Of a DNA stretch of 64,000 nt, positions 52,480 through 63,266 are shown one piece after another. The DNA is from Tillandsia leiboldiana (lineage: Eukaryota > Streptophyta > Magnoliopsida > Poales > Bromeliaceae), in contig CM055072.1 in assembly GCA_029204045.2 (NCBI GenBank), positions 5,119,348-5,183,347 on the forward strand, in the 5' to 3' direction. The number at the start of each line of letters is the position of its first letter. Within the stretch, counting starts at the first letter, position 1. The notes beneath the pieces are model-generated. The model did not search any database. It was not told where the DNA came from and saw nothing but the letters and a program-made list of their open reading frames with translations. Made by a program: the position numbers and the translations under genes.

Positions 52480-53845
52480 CTATTGTGGGCTAAGCCCCAT
52501 ATCCATCGACGATTCTAGGATCAATGTCCTAGACAAACCTTTAGTAAGCTGATCAGCTAAGTTCTTCGCAGATTTCATAAATTCCAATGCAATTACATTT
52601 TTCTTAATATTCTGCCGAATATACTTTTGTCTTACTTTCATAAATCTATTTATCTTTGTTTCCACATTTTCTCGAGCACACTTGTCAATTGCAGATCTGC
52701 AATCATAATGTATACATACAGGTGCCAAAGGTCGCTCCATCAGTGACAAGTCATACAGAAATTCTCTAATCAACTTAGCCTCTGCTACAGTGGTCCTAAA
52801 GCTATAAGCTCGGATTCCATTGTATTTCTAGCTATCAATGATTGTTTCGATGACTCCCAAGAAACAGCTGCTCCACCAAGGAGAAAAACAAATCTAGTAG
52901 TTGACTTCACATCAGCTATGTCACTTATCCGGTTAGCATCACTAAATCCTTCTAATACAGTAGGGAATTTACAAAAATGCAATCCATAAGATACAGTGCC
53001 TTTCAGATATCTCAAAACTCTTTCCAATGTTCTCTATTTGGGTTATGGGTATATCTTCTCAATCTGTTCACAGCATAGTCTAAATCAGGTCTAGTGTAAT
53101 CTACAAGATAACCTAGAGATCCTATAATCTGAGCATACCTATTCTGTCTTATAGGATCATCTTTATTCTTCTTAAGATGTACACTAGGATCATAAGGTGT
53201 TACAACAATCTTAGAATCAAAATATCCATACTTCTTTAGCACTTGTTCACTGTAATGAGATTGGCTCATAATAATTTCATTTGATTTTCTTATGATCTTC
53301 ATGTTCAGAATCACACCAGCTTGTCCAAGATCCTTCATATCAAAATTATCATTAATCAATTTCTTAACATCCATTATTACATCCATATTGGTTCCAAAGA
53401 TCAAAATATCATCAACATACAAACATAGGATCACTATCTGTCCATTGTATTCCTTTGAGTACACACATTCATCAGACATGTTCACATGAAAACCATCTTT
53501 CACTACCAAAGAGTCAAATTTCAAATGCCATTGCTTAGGAGCTTGTTTAAGTCCATATAAAGATTTTGTCAACTTGCAAACTTTGTTTTCATGTCCAGCA
53601 ATAATAAATCCCTCAGGTTGCTTCATATAAATCTCTTCCTCTAAATCACCATTTAGAAAAGCAGTCTTAACATCCATCTGATGAATAATCAAATTATGGA
53701 CAGAGGCTAAAGCTAGCAGAATCCTAATAGAAGTAATCCTAGCTACATGAGCATACACATCAAAATAATCTACACCAGGCTTCTGGGAAAAATCCTGAGC
53801 TACAAGTCTAGCCTTATACTTATCTACAGATCCATCTGGTTTCAA
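52480..53845 (-). pseudogene. RT and RNase H of element 6
   Basis: On the minus strand RT starts near 53845 (KARLVAQDFSQKPGVDY), with MDVKTAFLNGDLEEEIY, LYGLKQAPKQW and the catalytic LYVDDILIFG near 53420. After a frameshift near 53020, RNase H follows (GFSDANRISD near 52930, IARNTMESELIAL near 52800). After another break it ends with SAKNLADQLTKGLSR near 52525. Multiple frameshifts make it nonfunctional. Confidence 0.88.
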
Positions 53846-54012
53846 CTTCTTAAAGATCCATCTACATCCTACAGGCTTACAACCTACAGGTAAATCAGAT
53901 AACTCCTAAGTATGATTCTGTAGAATAGATTGCATCTCCAATGTAACAGTTTTTTTTCAAAATGATGCATCTACAGAAGTCATAGCTTGGTCAAAGGTAG
54001 ATGGGGTATCTT

Positions 54013-55281
54013 CTACAAGTAGGACACAGAAATCATCACCAAAAGTCTTCTCAATCCTAGGACACTTCTCCTAGGTTCAGACTCTTCTATAGGTTCACTA
54101 GTGCTAGGTCTACTAGAGCTACCTATAGATCCAGCAGGAACAGGTCTATCTACTCTAGTTCTAAAAGGAAAGATATCCTCAAAGTATACTGTATCCCTAG
54201 CTTCAATAATTGTATTGTTAGAAATCTCATTAACCTCAGAATTTACCACCAAAAATTTGTTAGCATTACTACCATCTGCATAGCCTAAGTAAACAGTATT
54301 CACAGTCTTAGGACCAATCTTTCTCTTCTTATTTTCAGGAATGTTCACTTTAGCTAGGGACCCCGACACTTTAAAATAATTCAGATTAGGTTTTATTCCC
54401 TTCCAAAGTTCATAGGGAGATACAGAAGAACTCTTGTGGGAAATCCTATTAAGAATTACACAAGCAGTCATCAAAGCTTCCCCCCACAAGTTCTCGGGTG
54501 CACCAGAACTAATAATTATCGAATTTACTATATCCATTAAAGTTCTATTTTTCTTTTCTGCTACTCCATTAGATTGAGGTGTATATGGTGCAGTTACTTG
54601 ATGTACAATTCCAAATTCTTGACAGAAAACAGTCATATCATTCGATGTATATTCACCTCCTCTATCGGATCTTAGAATCTTAATTTTCTTATCCAATTGA
54701 TTTTCAACCTCAGCTTCATAAATCTTAAATTTATTCAAAACTTCATCTTTATTATTAATCAGATAAATATAACAATATTTCGAATGATCATCAATGAATG
54801 TTACAAAATATTTGCTTCCATCCCTACTGGGTCTACATCCATCACAAACATCACTGTGTATAAGTTCTAACAGATCAGAATCTCTATCTACAGATCTAAA
54901 TGGTTTCCTAGGTTTCTTAGCTTGCACACATATTTCACATCTATGATCATTTGAAACAAACTTAGGAATTAAATCAAAATTCATCAATCTCTTAATAGTA
55001 TTGAAATTCACATGTCCCAATCTTCTATGCCAAACATCAGATGAAACAACATTCAAAATAATACTTTCATTAATAGTAGAAGTCATCACAGAAAGCTTAA
55101 ATAATCCATCACTCAAAAATCCTTTCCCAATAAAATTCACACCTTTAGTAATTACTACTCTATTACATTCAAAAACAAACTTAAAATCTTGCTGAACTAA
55201 AAGAGAAGCACTAATCAAGTTCTTCCTCAGATCGGGAACATGATGCACGCCGTGCAAGGAAAGAGTCTTCCCAGAGGTCAA
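54013..55281 (-). pseudogene. Pre-integrase and integrase of element 6
   Basis: This 422-codon open stretch begins in the region before integrase (LHGVHHVPDLRKNLISAS), which borders protease in Copia elements. The HHCC zinc domain follows (RRLGHVN, then CEICVQAKK). The integrase core has D (TFIDDHSKYCYIY), D (LRSDRGGEYT) and E (SNGVAEKKNR) all present, and then the PYELWKG module. It ends in a frameshift before RT. The protease active site was not located. Confidence 0.88.
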
Positions 55282-55487
55282 CTTTCATGTCCACTCGACC
55301 AGTCCCAAGCACGCGCGAAGATGCTGCATTTTCCATGTTCACCGATCCTCCACTTCAGTCCTGATAAGTGAAAAACCAAGAGCGGTCAGAGCAAGCATGC
55401 ACATTTGCTCCAGTGTCAATCCACCAATCAGAAGAACTAAGAGCAAGGTTAATCTCGGGTAAGCTAGATCCTAACCTGATAGTGGAG

Positions 55488-56240
55488 TCAGAAGGGTTGA
55501 AAATTTCTACCCTTGGGTTTCGGGTTTTCTACTAGGTTGGCTTGGGTAGAAGGTTCGCTAGGCTTTTTATCCCTAGCACGGTTGTTTTCTTCTATCCTAA
55601 GGGATCTTAGGACAAAATTCAGGAAAAGTTCTCTTTGATTGTGGTTCAGATCATTGGCATGGCTAGACCAGAAAGAAGGCAACTTATCTATTAAAGTGGC
55701 AACTAAGAAACTCTCATCTAGATCTATACCACTAAATCTAAGCTGCTCATTAATGTACTCAAAATTCTAAAGTTGGTCAGACATTGGTTTACTATCTACC
55801 GATTTAAACTTAAGCAAATCTGAAGCTTGGTATCTCTTCTTAGTAGGATCATTCTGGCCATACTTTTGTTCTAAGGAAATCTAGAGTTCCCCAGCAGTCT
55901 GAATATTACAGTAAATATCATAGAGCTTATCAGATAGAGTGCTAAGGATTCGGTTCAGACAATGATAATTAATCATAGTAGGATCAGAAGGAGGCACAGG
56001 CACAGGTGAAGGTGCAACAGGAGGAGGAGTAGGAGCATTCTGTGACTGGCTGCGAGTCTGAGGGTGATTTGTCACAGTCTGAATAGCACCATCAGGTGCA
56101 GTTTCATTTCCATTCTCAACAGGATCTGAGATGGCAGAAACAAGCCCAAGCGTGGTGAGCCAGAATCGCATTTGGTTTTGACACCTTCTAAAATTACGAC
56201 AATCAAAAGTAAACGGCTTCGCCGAATACGAATCCTCCAT
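55488..56240 (-). pseudogene. Gag of element 6
   Basis: The minus-strand frame from 56240 starts MEDSYSAKPFTFDCRNFRRC, in the style of Copia gag (a short N-terminus leading to a W-rich segment). It has a Pro-rich insert (APTPPPVAPSPVPVPPSDP) and stops at about 55880. Gag-like text continues in other frames to about 55490 (ELFLNFVLRSLRIEENN). No CCHC knuckle is seen. Confidence 0.7.
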
Positions 56241-56576
56241 AAATCCAAATTTGTTTAAATAAAAACCTACTACAATGTCACAAAATTATTCTAAATTTAA
56301 AAACAGTTAATCTAAGTTGACGGGTTTAAATTAACAATAATTATACTAAATTTTAAATAACAGTTAAACTATGTTTTAATTAACAGTATAGAAGAAATAA
56401 TTATACTATCACAACTATGTTATTAATTAATCAACTGTACTCACAGTTTTAGAAGAATCAAATATTAAACAGTGTAATATAACAAACGATTCTCCGAAGT
56501 ATACTAACAATTCTATATTAACAGTACTATAGAAGCAGTACAAACAGTAAAAATATATTCTCAACAACTACACTAA

Positions 56577-57589
56577 GGCTGTGTTTGGTTCGGGTATAAA
56601 CGAAAACTGGTTATTCCTATTGTAGGTATAAGTTCAGGTACAAGCAGGGATTAAAGTAATTTTGTGTTTGATTGAGCATAAGAGTTGTACCGGGATAAAA
56701 AAATTGTGTTTGCTAAGTTAAATACGAATAAGATAAATAAAGTGGATTAAATTTTTAATTTAAGATAAAAATTTTACTGATATGATTTTAAATATTTAAT
56801 TTAAAATATTTATTAAAATTTATATTTTACTTATATATAAAAAAAAATTATTAAAAAATCTTCGGTTTTTGAAAATTTATAAATTTTTAAAAAATTCAAA
56901 ATTTTGTATATAAAAAAATGTATAAATTTAAAAATTTTAAAAATTTAGTATAAATTTATTAAAAATTAAAGTTAAAAATTTAAAAATTTGTATAAATTTT
57001 AAATTTAATAAATTCTAAAATTTTATAAATTTTTAAATTTATTAAAAATTAAAGATAAAAATTTTAAAAGCTATAAAATTTTAAAATTCTCTAAAGTTAA
57101 AAATTTATAAATGTTAAAAATTTTAATTTTATTTGTCTCAAAAAATTACAAAAAGTGGGAGCAAAGATTTTAATTTTAAAATTTGTATAATTTTAAAAAA
57201 TTTTATAAAAAAATTGTATAAATTAATAAAATTTTATAAAAAATAAAAATAAAAATTTTTAAATTTATTAAAAAATAAAATTAAAAATTTTAAAATTTTA
57301 AAAATAAAAAAGAAATTCAATTTTATAAATTTAAATATCTTATATTTTAAAATTAAAAAAATAAAAAAATAAAAAAAAAAACAAAAAAAAACGAGGTGGA
57401 ACAAGGTTGGAACCCAACCTTGTTCCACCAAGGGGTGGGAAACGGTTCCCACCTCTTAGCGGCTTATCCTTGGATAATCCGCTAGGGGTGGGAACAACAA
57501 TTCCCACCCCCCCAAAATACTGTTTGGGGATAAGGGGAGGGATAACCCCTTTATCCCCCCCCCCCTTATCCCCATTCCCAAACGGGCCC
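56577..57589. mobile_element. Tourist-like (PIF/Harbinger) MITE in the leader of element 6
   Basis: It is flanked by TAA at 56574-56576 and 57590-57592. The ends GGCTGTGTTTGGTTCGGG and, on the other strand, GGGCCCGTTTGGGAATGGGG are imperfect inverted repeats of the GTTTGG type. The interior is about 600 bp of AT-rich sequence with no gene. It is long for a MITE (1013 bp), so it may be a deletion derivative. Confidence 0.7.
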
Positions 57590-57592
57590 TAA

Positions 57593-58058
57593 CAGTATTA
57601 TGTTATCACAATTTTATCAATACTAACAGACCAAAGCAATTAAATAATTATGTAGTTCACAGTACTAACAGTGTTAATAGTACTAACAGTTAACAGGTTA
57701 ACGCTATGTTAAATTATTAAGTAAACTATCACAACAGTATTATCAGCTAATTAGGTCTACTAGCATTATTAAATATTTAATAGTGTAAAATAATCGGAAG
57801 AATTCTCGCAATAGTATAAAAGTAACAGTGTACTTAACACAATAGTTTTTTAACAGGACAGTTCTATGTATACTAACAATAAAATTTAACAACTATATGA
57901 TCAACTATGGTAGCAGAGATCAACAGTGTAAGTACGACAATGTAAAGGAATTAATTATACTAACACAATATTATTCTAATTGACAGTGCAACAGTATAAT
58001 AAACAGTATTTCACTAATTATATGAAAAGATAATATGAATTAGATCTCGCTTCTAGAA
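57593..58058 (-). other. Leader of element 6 next to the 5' LTR
   Basis: AT-rich with frequent AACAGTA motifs; 56241-56573 on the other side of the MITE is similar. The expected tRNA-iMet primer site is not seen next to the LTR. Instead the first bases on the minus strand are TTCTAGAAGCGAGATC. Confidence 0.5.
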
Positions 58059-58942
58059 TGTTGTAAAATTATATCTTTTCAAATTAATTCTTTTAAATAA
58101 TTTAAACTTAATTTAAACTCGAAATACTATATGGCAAAATTTAGATGAAGCCTGTGAATGTCGAGGCGTGCATGAGCACTGTTCTAGAAGCGAGATTGCC
58201 CTTCTACGTGCGAGGCTCCGGCAATCACCCCTAGCGATACAACGACCACGGTCCACCCCGTCGACAACGACTCCGGGATGGTGCGTAGCGAACCCAACAA
58301 CTTTCAGAGATCCAGCAAGAGTAAGATTCGAATCAAAATGAGTAGTAAAAAGTAAATCTCAGTGTGCTGTAGCACTGTAAAATAAGAGGAGAGTATGCTG
58401 TAGCTAATGTTCAAGCTGATGCCTTAACCAACTCTCTTGCCCTGTATATAGAGAGCCCAACGAGAGAGAGAGCCCATAAACCTACCAGGGGATAAGCTCC
58501 AACGGGTGGCTTCCTTGGGCAGCCCACAAGCCACTTTCCAAGGAAGGCTCTTGGGTAGCCCAAGAAGCAACTTCCCAAGGTAGGAGTTAAGGCAAAAAGA
58601 AAAGTCAAAATAAAATAGAACCGAGTCAAGATCGTGCACGCCGCCGCCCACCCGACCCGACCCGACCCGGCCCGGCTCGGCTGTGCTCGTGCTCGTGCCG
58701 TGCGCCCGTGTATGTTTAGGAGAAGCATTGTTCTCACTTTCTCCTAACCAATACATGCACAAGTGAGGGAGTAAATAAACCCACTCTACATGTGATGAGT
58801 TTTCAATGTGGGACTAAACATCACATGTAGAGGGAAAATGGGGTTGGGATCCCAGACAAAGCCCATTGATATTGGGCCGCCCAGAAAAGCCCAAAGGCCA
58901 AAACACAAGTTTAAAATCACCAAAACTATATAAAATCCAACA
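58059..58942 (-). repeat. 5' LTR of element 6
   Basis: Partner of 51100-51923; TGTTG...CAACA. It includes a short duplicated stretch near 58505-58580 (GGGCAGCCCACAAGCC and GGGTAGCCCAAGAAGC) missing from the other LTR. Confidence 0.9.
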
Positions 58943-59059
58943 AAAATGGCTGTGAGAAGGTTACATTTTGCATCGCTACTTTGTAATGCATCCATCTTGT
59001 TGATCCTGAATTGCTGTTTTGTGAGTTGGGCTTTTTCTTTTTCTTTTTCTTTTTTGTAG

Positions 59060-59111
59060 GAAGTGATGGTGTAGGGATTGGGCTCATTTTGCATCACAAA
59101 TCGCTCGGGAA
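59060..59111 (+). CDS. PES: Acyltransferase (PES-like), exon 2
   Basis: It joins exon 1 to give LLFLPGSDGVGIGLILHHKS, the oxyanion-region motif of the family. The acceptor TTTTGTAG ends at 59059 and the donor GTAAGT starts at 59112. 52 nt. Confidence 0.88.
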
Positions 59112-60399
59112 GTAAGTTACTTTGTCACATTCTTGTAGCTCGAATATTAGCTTCTGTGCTTAATAGCAAGCTTGTATGATCTTCGATAAGTGTAGATTTT
59201 TGGTTCATTGCCCACTGCTTTGTGTCGCGGCGCTGTACTCAGTACTTCAAGATTGTTTGTTGAGTGTAGCATGTATGGACAATTGATATACCCAATGTAA
59301 AGCCGAGATTACTTGTGTTGCCTCAAACATTGCAAGTAAAAACTTGGAGCATGATGTGCATTTACCGTAAAGTGCTTTCAGAGAGTAATACGATGAATTC
59401 TATGGACTCTTATGACTCGTGTATGAAGAAATACATGCTTAACTCTTGAGAATATGTTTTCTTAATGATGATTCTATGGACATTCATGTGATTGAAGTCA
59501 ACTGAAACATATATATAAAGAAACCTGCCCTTTGCATGAATATCAAATGAAAAGAACAAATGCCCTAGTCTAAAGTTTTTACTCGATTGGCTTTAATTGG
59601 GCTGACAATAGGATAACTACTGACTTCTTTGGGACCATCAATCACATGCCTAGTTCGACAGTGAGCATGATAATCTTGAAGCCCAAATTTGATATGTAAC
59701 CAATTTTTTTCCTTATCACTTTTCTTATCATCAATTATGATTGGACAAATTTAGTTGACTTGTTGGCTTAAAGGGGCCAGCATCATGCCTTGTGGCGAGA
59801 GGCTACGTTGGGCTGAGTTATAAATTGAGATCCGTGGTTGCTATGTCTGCACGCTTTAAGTGAATTGGCTGCATCATTTTGATAGCTCGATCTTTTGGAA
59901 TTAATGGTTAGCACCAACGATCCTCCATGACTGTGTAGAGACATTATTCAAGGTCATGCATTGTATTTTGTTTGACTAGTTGTATTTTAGTTTACAACTT
60001 AGTGTTTGTTTGGCTTGCTTTTGCTTTTGCTTTTGTTTTCAACTACAATCACTTCTAGTAGAGCTGGCAAACAAAAAAGTTTCGAGCATCTTGTGCCAGA
60101 AAACTGAAGGAAGATTCCAAGCTGCAAAAGCAAAATTTCCAAATAGATGTTTCCACTTCCACTATAATACTATAGAGAAAAGCTGTTGGAGGGGGTCTTA
60201 ATAGAGTGCCTCTCTCAATAACATTAAAGAAACACTTCCTCCAATAGCACTACACCCTACAGTATGGCCAAACAGGACCTTACACTTTTGTTTATTTGTT
60301 TGTGAATTGTATTTTTTCTAGAATTTTTTTTTGAAGCGTGATCCTTTACCAAGTTGTTGATGGCATTATGACAATTTTGCTCTTTTTCTTGATCTCTAG
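59112..60399 (+). other. Intron 2 of the acyltransferase gene
   Basis: A T-rich intron with a Tourist-like MITE at 60002-60279. No exon or other feature is recognised in the remainder. Confidence 0.8.
60002..60279. mobile_element. Tourist-like MITE in intron 2 (278 bp)
   Basis: It is flanked by TTA at 59999-60001 and 60280-60282. The ends GTGTTTGTTTGGC and, on the other strand, GGTCCTGTTTGGC match at 9 of 13 positions. There is no coding capacity. Confidence 0.65.
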
Positions 60400-60455
60400 G
60401 GTTTTTCAAGTTAGATGTTTGCATATCCCAGTAAATGATCGAACACCATTTGAAG
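60400..60455 (+). CDS. PES: Acyltransferase (PES-like), exon 3
   Basis: It encodes VFQVRCLHIPVNDRTPFEG, a strongly conserved stretch of the hydrolase domain. The acceptor CTCTAG ends at 60399 and the donor GTTCTA starts at 60456; 56 nt, phases agree with exons 2 and 4. Confidence 0.9.
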
Positions 60456-60972
60456 GTTCTAACATCTCGTCTTTCTTTAATTTGATTCTTTTAGTTGTTT
60501 TTACTGAAAGTTACAATTGAGCTAATCCTTTGTTACTCCAATTAATGAAATGCATGTTGTACACAATTTAGTTCTTGAATTTAAGAGAATTGTGGCCCTG
60601 CACTTCTCTATATTCCGCAATTGCATCCTTGGCCCCATTTGCTGTCTAATATCCATTGTCTCACACATGCTCTGCATATAAACATTTTCCTGTAAAACGA
60701 CCATTTTAATCCCATTCCAGTTTTTTGAGTTGAGAAGTTATTTTAAATGGAAGGTTTAAAATGGTCATTCTATAGGAGGCGTTGTCAGGTATGTGGTTGC
60801 GATGCACAGGGAAGTTTGGGGACTAACTCACAACATTGCAAATGTGCCTCTATTATCCATATGTTTTACTTATTTACATATTGTTAAATGTGAGACTATC
60901 TTCATCATTTTTATTTCAATTTTGTGAAACCTGAAATGATATTCTTTTAACATGTTGGTTTCTTGCATTAAG

Positions 60973-61131
60973 GGCTGGTCAAAATTGTGGAACAAGCTAT
61001 CAAGTATGAGCATGTTGTGTCTCCAAAAAGACCAATATATATTGTTGGGGAGTCATTTGGGGGATGCCTGGCGCTTGCTGTTGCTGCTCGCAATTCTACT
61101 ATCGATTTGATACTAATTCTAGTCAATCCAG
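60973..61131 (+). CDS. PES: Acyltransferase (PES-like), exon 4 with catalytic serine elbow
   Basis: It encodes LVKIVEQAIKYEHVVSPKRP, then YIVGESFGGCLALAVAARN and LILILVNPA. GESFGG is the G-x-S-x-G nucleophile elbow of alpha/beta hydrolases. The acceptor is CATTAAG, ending 60972. The exon must end at 61131 for the conserved N-P-A-T-S to be made with exon 5, so the following intron begins GCAGGT, a GC-AG intron. 159 nt. Confidence 0.9.
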
Positions 61132-61261
61132 GCAGGTTAAAACAATCGCCAAAGATTCTGTTAAACTTGTTTCCACTAATTTTGGTTGTTCTTCTTCAAT
61201 TATTTGCGTTAAATTTTCTATCGAATTAATAATTTTTTTTTTCTTTTTTCTTTTTGTCCAG

Positions 61262-61366
61262 CAACATCATTTGAGAACAACAAACTGCAACCTCTTCTCC
61301 CTGTTTTGGAGGCTTTACCAAGCAATCTTCACTTTACAATACCCTATTTCCTGAGCTTCGTAATGG
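61262..61366 (+). CDS. PES: Acyltransferase (PES-like), exon 5 (last in window)
   Basis: It encodes TSFENNKLQPLLPVLEALPS and FTIPYFLSFVMG, as in the family. The acceptor TTTTGTCCAG ends at 61261 and the donor ATGG|GTACTT follows 61366. Phase 1, so the gene must continue; the expected next residues (D-P) are not found before 64000. Confidence 0.88.
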
Positions 61367-62106
61367 GTACTTAGTTATCAATTTCCAGTTTTGTTTGTCA
61401 TTTTTAATTAAACTATTGAAATAAACTAATAGTCTTCTTTCTAACAAAATAGATAGGACTATGGTGGAAACTTGATGGATGAACTACGGAAATAATGTAC
61501 GGACTTTTGTTTTCTTACCATGCTAGCCAACAGAATGGATCACTAAACTACGAAGCACAATTTTATTATGGTTGAACTAAGTACTCCTGGGAAAATATTG
61601 CAAAGAAAAAAATTAATTGAGCTTATTAACTGGATTAGAAAAATTTCTTGATATGGAATATCGTCTGGGTTGGTTCACTCTTTTGGAGCATGAAATGAAA
61701 AAAATGGAAATTATCATGACGATCTGCTAGGACCTACTTGAGCTCAACGTTGCAACATACCTACCAAAGTAAAGTCCATAAGATATATCTTTGGATTCAC
61801 TATTATACAAAAAAAATTATCATGATTAGGACTCAAATAATCTAGAAGGAAAAGCAATATTCTTTCTCTTTCTTATACAACCCAAATAGTTATTACATTT
61901 TGTTCTTTTCCTTTTTTTAATACCCTTAGGCTACATGCTGTCGAGGGTATTTCTATCTTGGTCACAGAATGGTAGGGCGTTATCTATTGAGCTACGCCCT
62001 TCTTCGCGCCGCCGCGCCACTCACGGATAAACCTGAAAAACATGGGTGCGAGAATTATAAAAATAGTTCCCAGTGGGTACGACCACCTAAGAGAGAAGTT
62101 AGACCC
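61367..62106. other. Start of a long intron of the acyltransferase gene
   Basis: AT-rich, no exon. GAGAATTATAAAAATAGTTC near 62050, followed by CAGTGGGT, resembles the LTR hairpin region of the Del-like elements, so a small diverged LTR scrap may be present. Confidence 0.45.
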
Positions 62107-62109
62107 ACT

Positions 62110-63053
62110 GGTAGCGTTTGGATGTGGCTTAAACCTGGTTTAGTTATATCAGGTATAGGTATAAAGTAAGGGATAAATCTGGTTTAAACCTAAAATGTGT
62201 TTGGATGTGAATGAGGCTTAAACCTGGTTTAAACCTGGTATAAGAAAATAGGTGTTTGGATTGGTAATGATGAATAAGAGGTATAAAATTGACTTTTTGT
62301 GTTTATTAATGACGATGTGACCTTTACTTTTATGTATATTATAAATTTGATAATTAAAGAATGTATTAGAATATTTTAAGTAGGAGTAAAAATTTTAATT
62401 TTTAAATTTATATAAATTTTACAAAAATTATAAAAAAATTATATAAATTTTACAATTTTAAAATTAATATTATTTTTTAAAATTATAAATTTATAAATAT
62501 ATATAATATAATTAAATATAAATATATTCATAATTTTAATAAAATATAAATATATATAAATTTATAAAATATAAAAAATTAATTTTAAATAATTTATAAA
62601 TTTATAATTTAAATATTTTTTAAAATTTAAATATTCTAATTAAAAAAATTAAGTAAAATTTAAATATTTTAATTAAAATTTAAATATTTTATGTAGGAGT
62701 ATTAAAATTTAAATATTTTAATTAAAATTTAAATATTTTAAATAATTTTAATTAAAAATTATAAAAATATTGTATAAATTTTAAAATTAATAATTTTTAA
62801 AAATAAAATAAAATTTTTAGATTTATTAAAATATAAAAATAAAAAAAATTAAAATTTATAAAATTTAAAATTTAAATATTTAAAATTTAAATTTAAAATT
62901 TAAATATTTTTTATAATTAAATTTTTTTATTAAAAATAAAAAATAAAAAATCCTGAAGCTAAAAGAAAAAAAAAACGAAAAAAAAAAAGAAAAAAAAAAA
63001 GAAAAAAAAAAGGAAAAGCCTTTCCCAAGGCACTGCCAGTGCCTTGGGAAAGG

Positions 63054-63094
<41 letters not shown>

Positions 63095-63263
63095 GAGGGG
63101 AGAAGGGGGTAATACCTGGGTGGGTTTAAACCAACGGGGATATCCCCATGCAATAATGAGGGATATCCCCGTTTGGGGGGGATATCCCCAAACGGGGATA
63201 TCCCCAAACCGTTTGGGTATAAAGGGGGGATATCCCCCCTTTATACCCAATCCAAACAGAGTG
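62110..63263. mobile_element. Possible MITE in the acyltransferase intron
   Basis: The ends GCGTTTGGATGTGG (left) and, on the other strand, CTGTTTGGATTGGG (right) are partly inverted, with ACT at 62107-62109 and 63264-63266. The interior is about 600 bp of AT-rich DNA, then a GA microsatellite at about 63057-63090, then five copies of GGATATCCCC near 63136-63235. No coding. The class is uncertain. Confidence 0.45.
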
Positions 63264-63266
63264 ACT

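Larger units (their letters stand above)
51100..58942 (-). mobile_element. Element 6: decayed Ty1/Copia element in intron 1
   Basis: LTRs of 824 bp (51100-51923) and 884 bp (58059-58942), both TGTTG...CAACA, flank a minus-strand Copia gag-pol. The flanks GAAAT (51095-51099) and AAAAT (58943-58947) are a 5-bp target duplication with one mismatch. A polypurine-like ATGTGGGGAT on the minus strand abuts the lower LTR. The coding is broken. A MITE is nested in its leader. The element is antisense to the host gene. Confidence 0.92.
51055..59059 (+). other. Intron 1 of the acyltransferase gene, filled by element 6
   Basis: GT at 51055 and TTTTTTGTAG ending 59059. Without element 6 (51100-58942) and one target duplication the intron would be about 160 bp. 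Confidence 0.85.

Noticed and set aside
61970..62005. tRNA or SINE
   Set aside because: The minus strand reads GGGCGTAGCTCAATAGATAA, like a tRNA 5' end with an A-box, but I could not fold a full cloverleaf or find a clear B-box or poly-A tail. At most it is a diverged SINE scrap.
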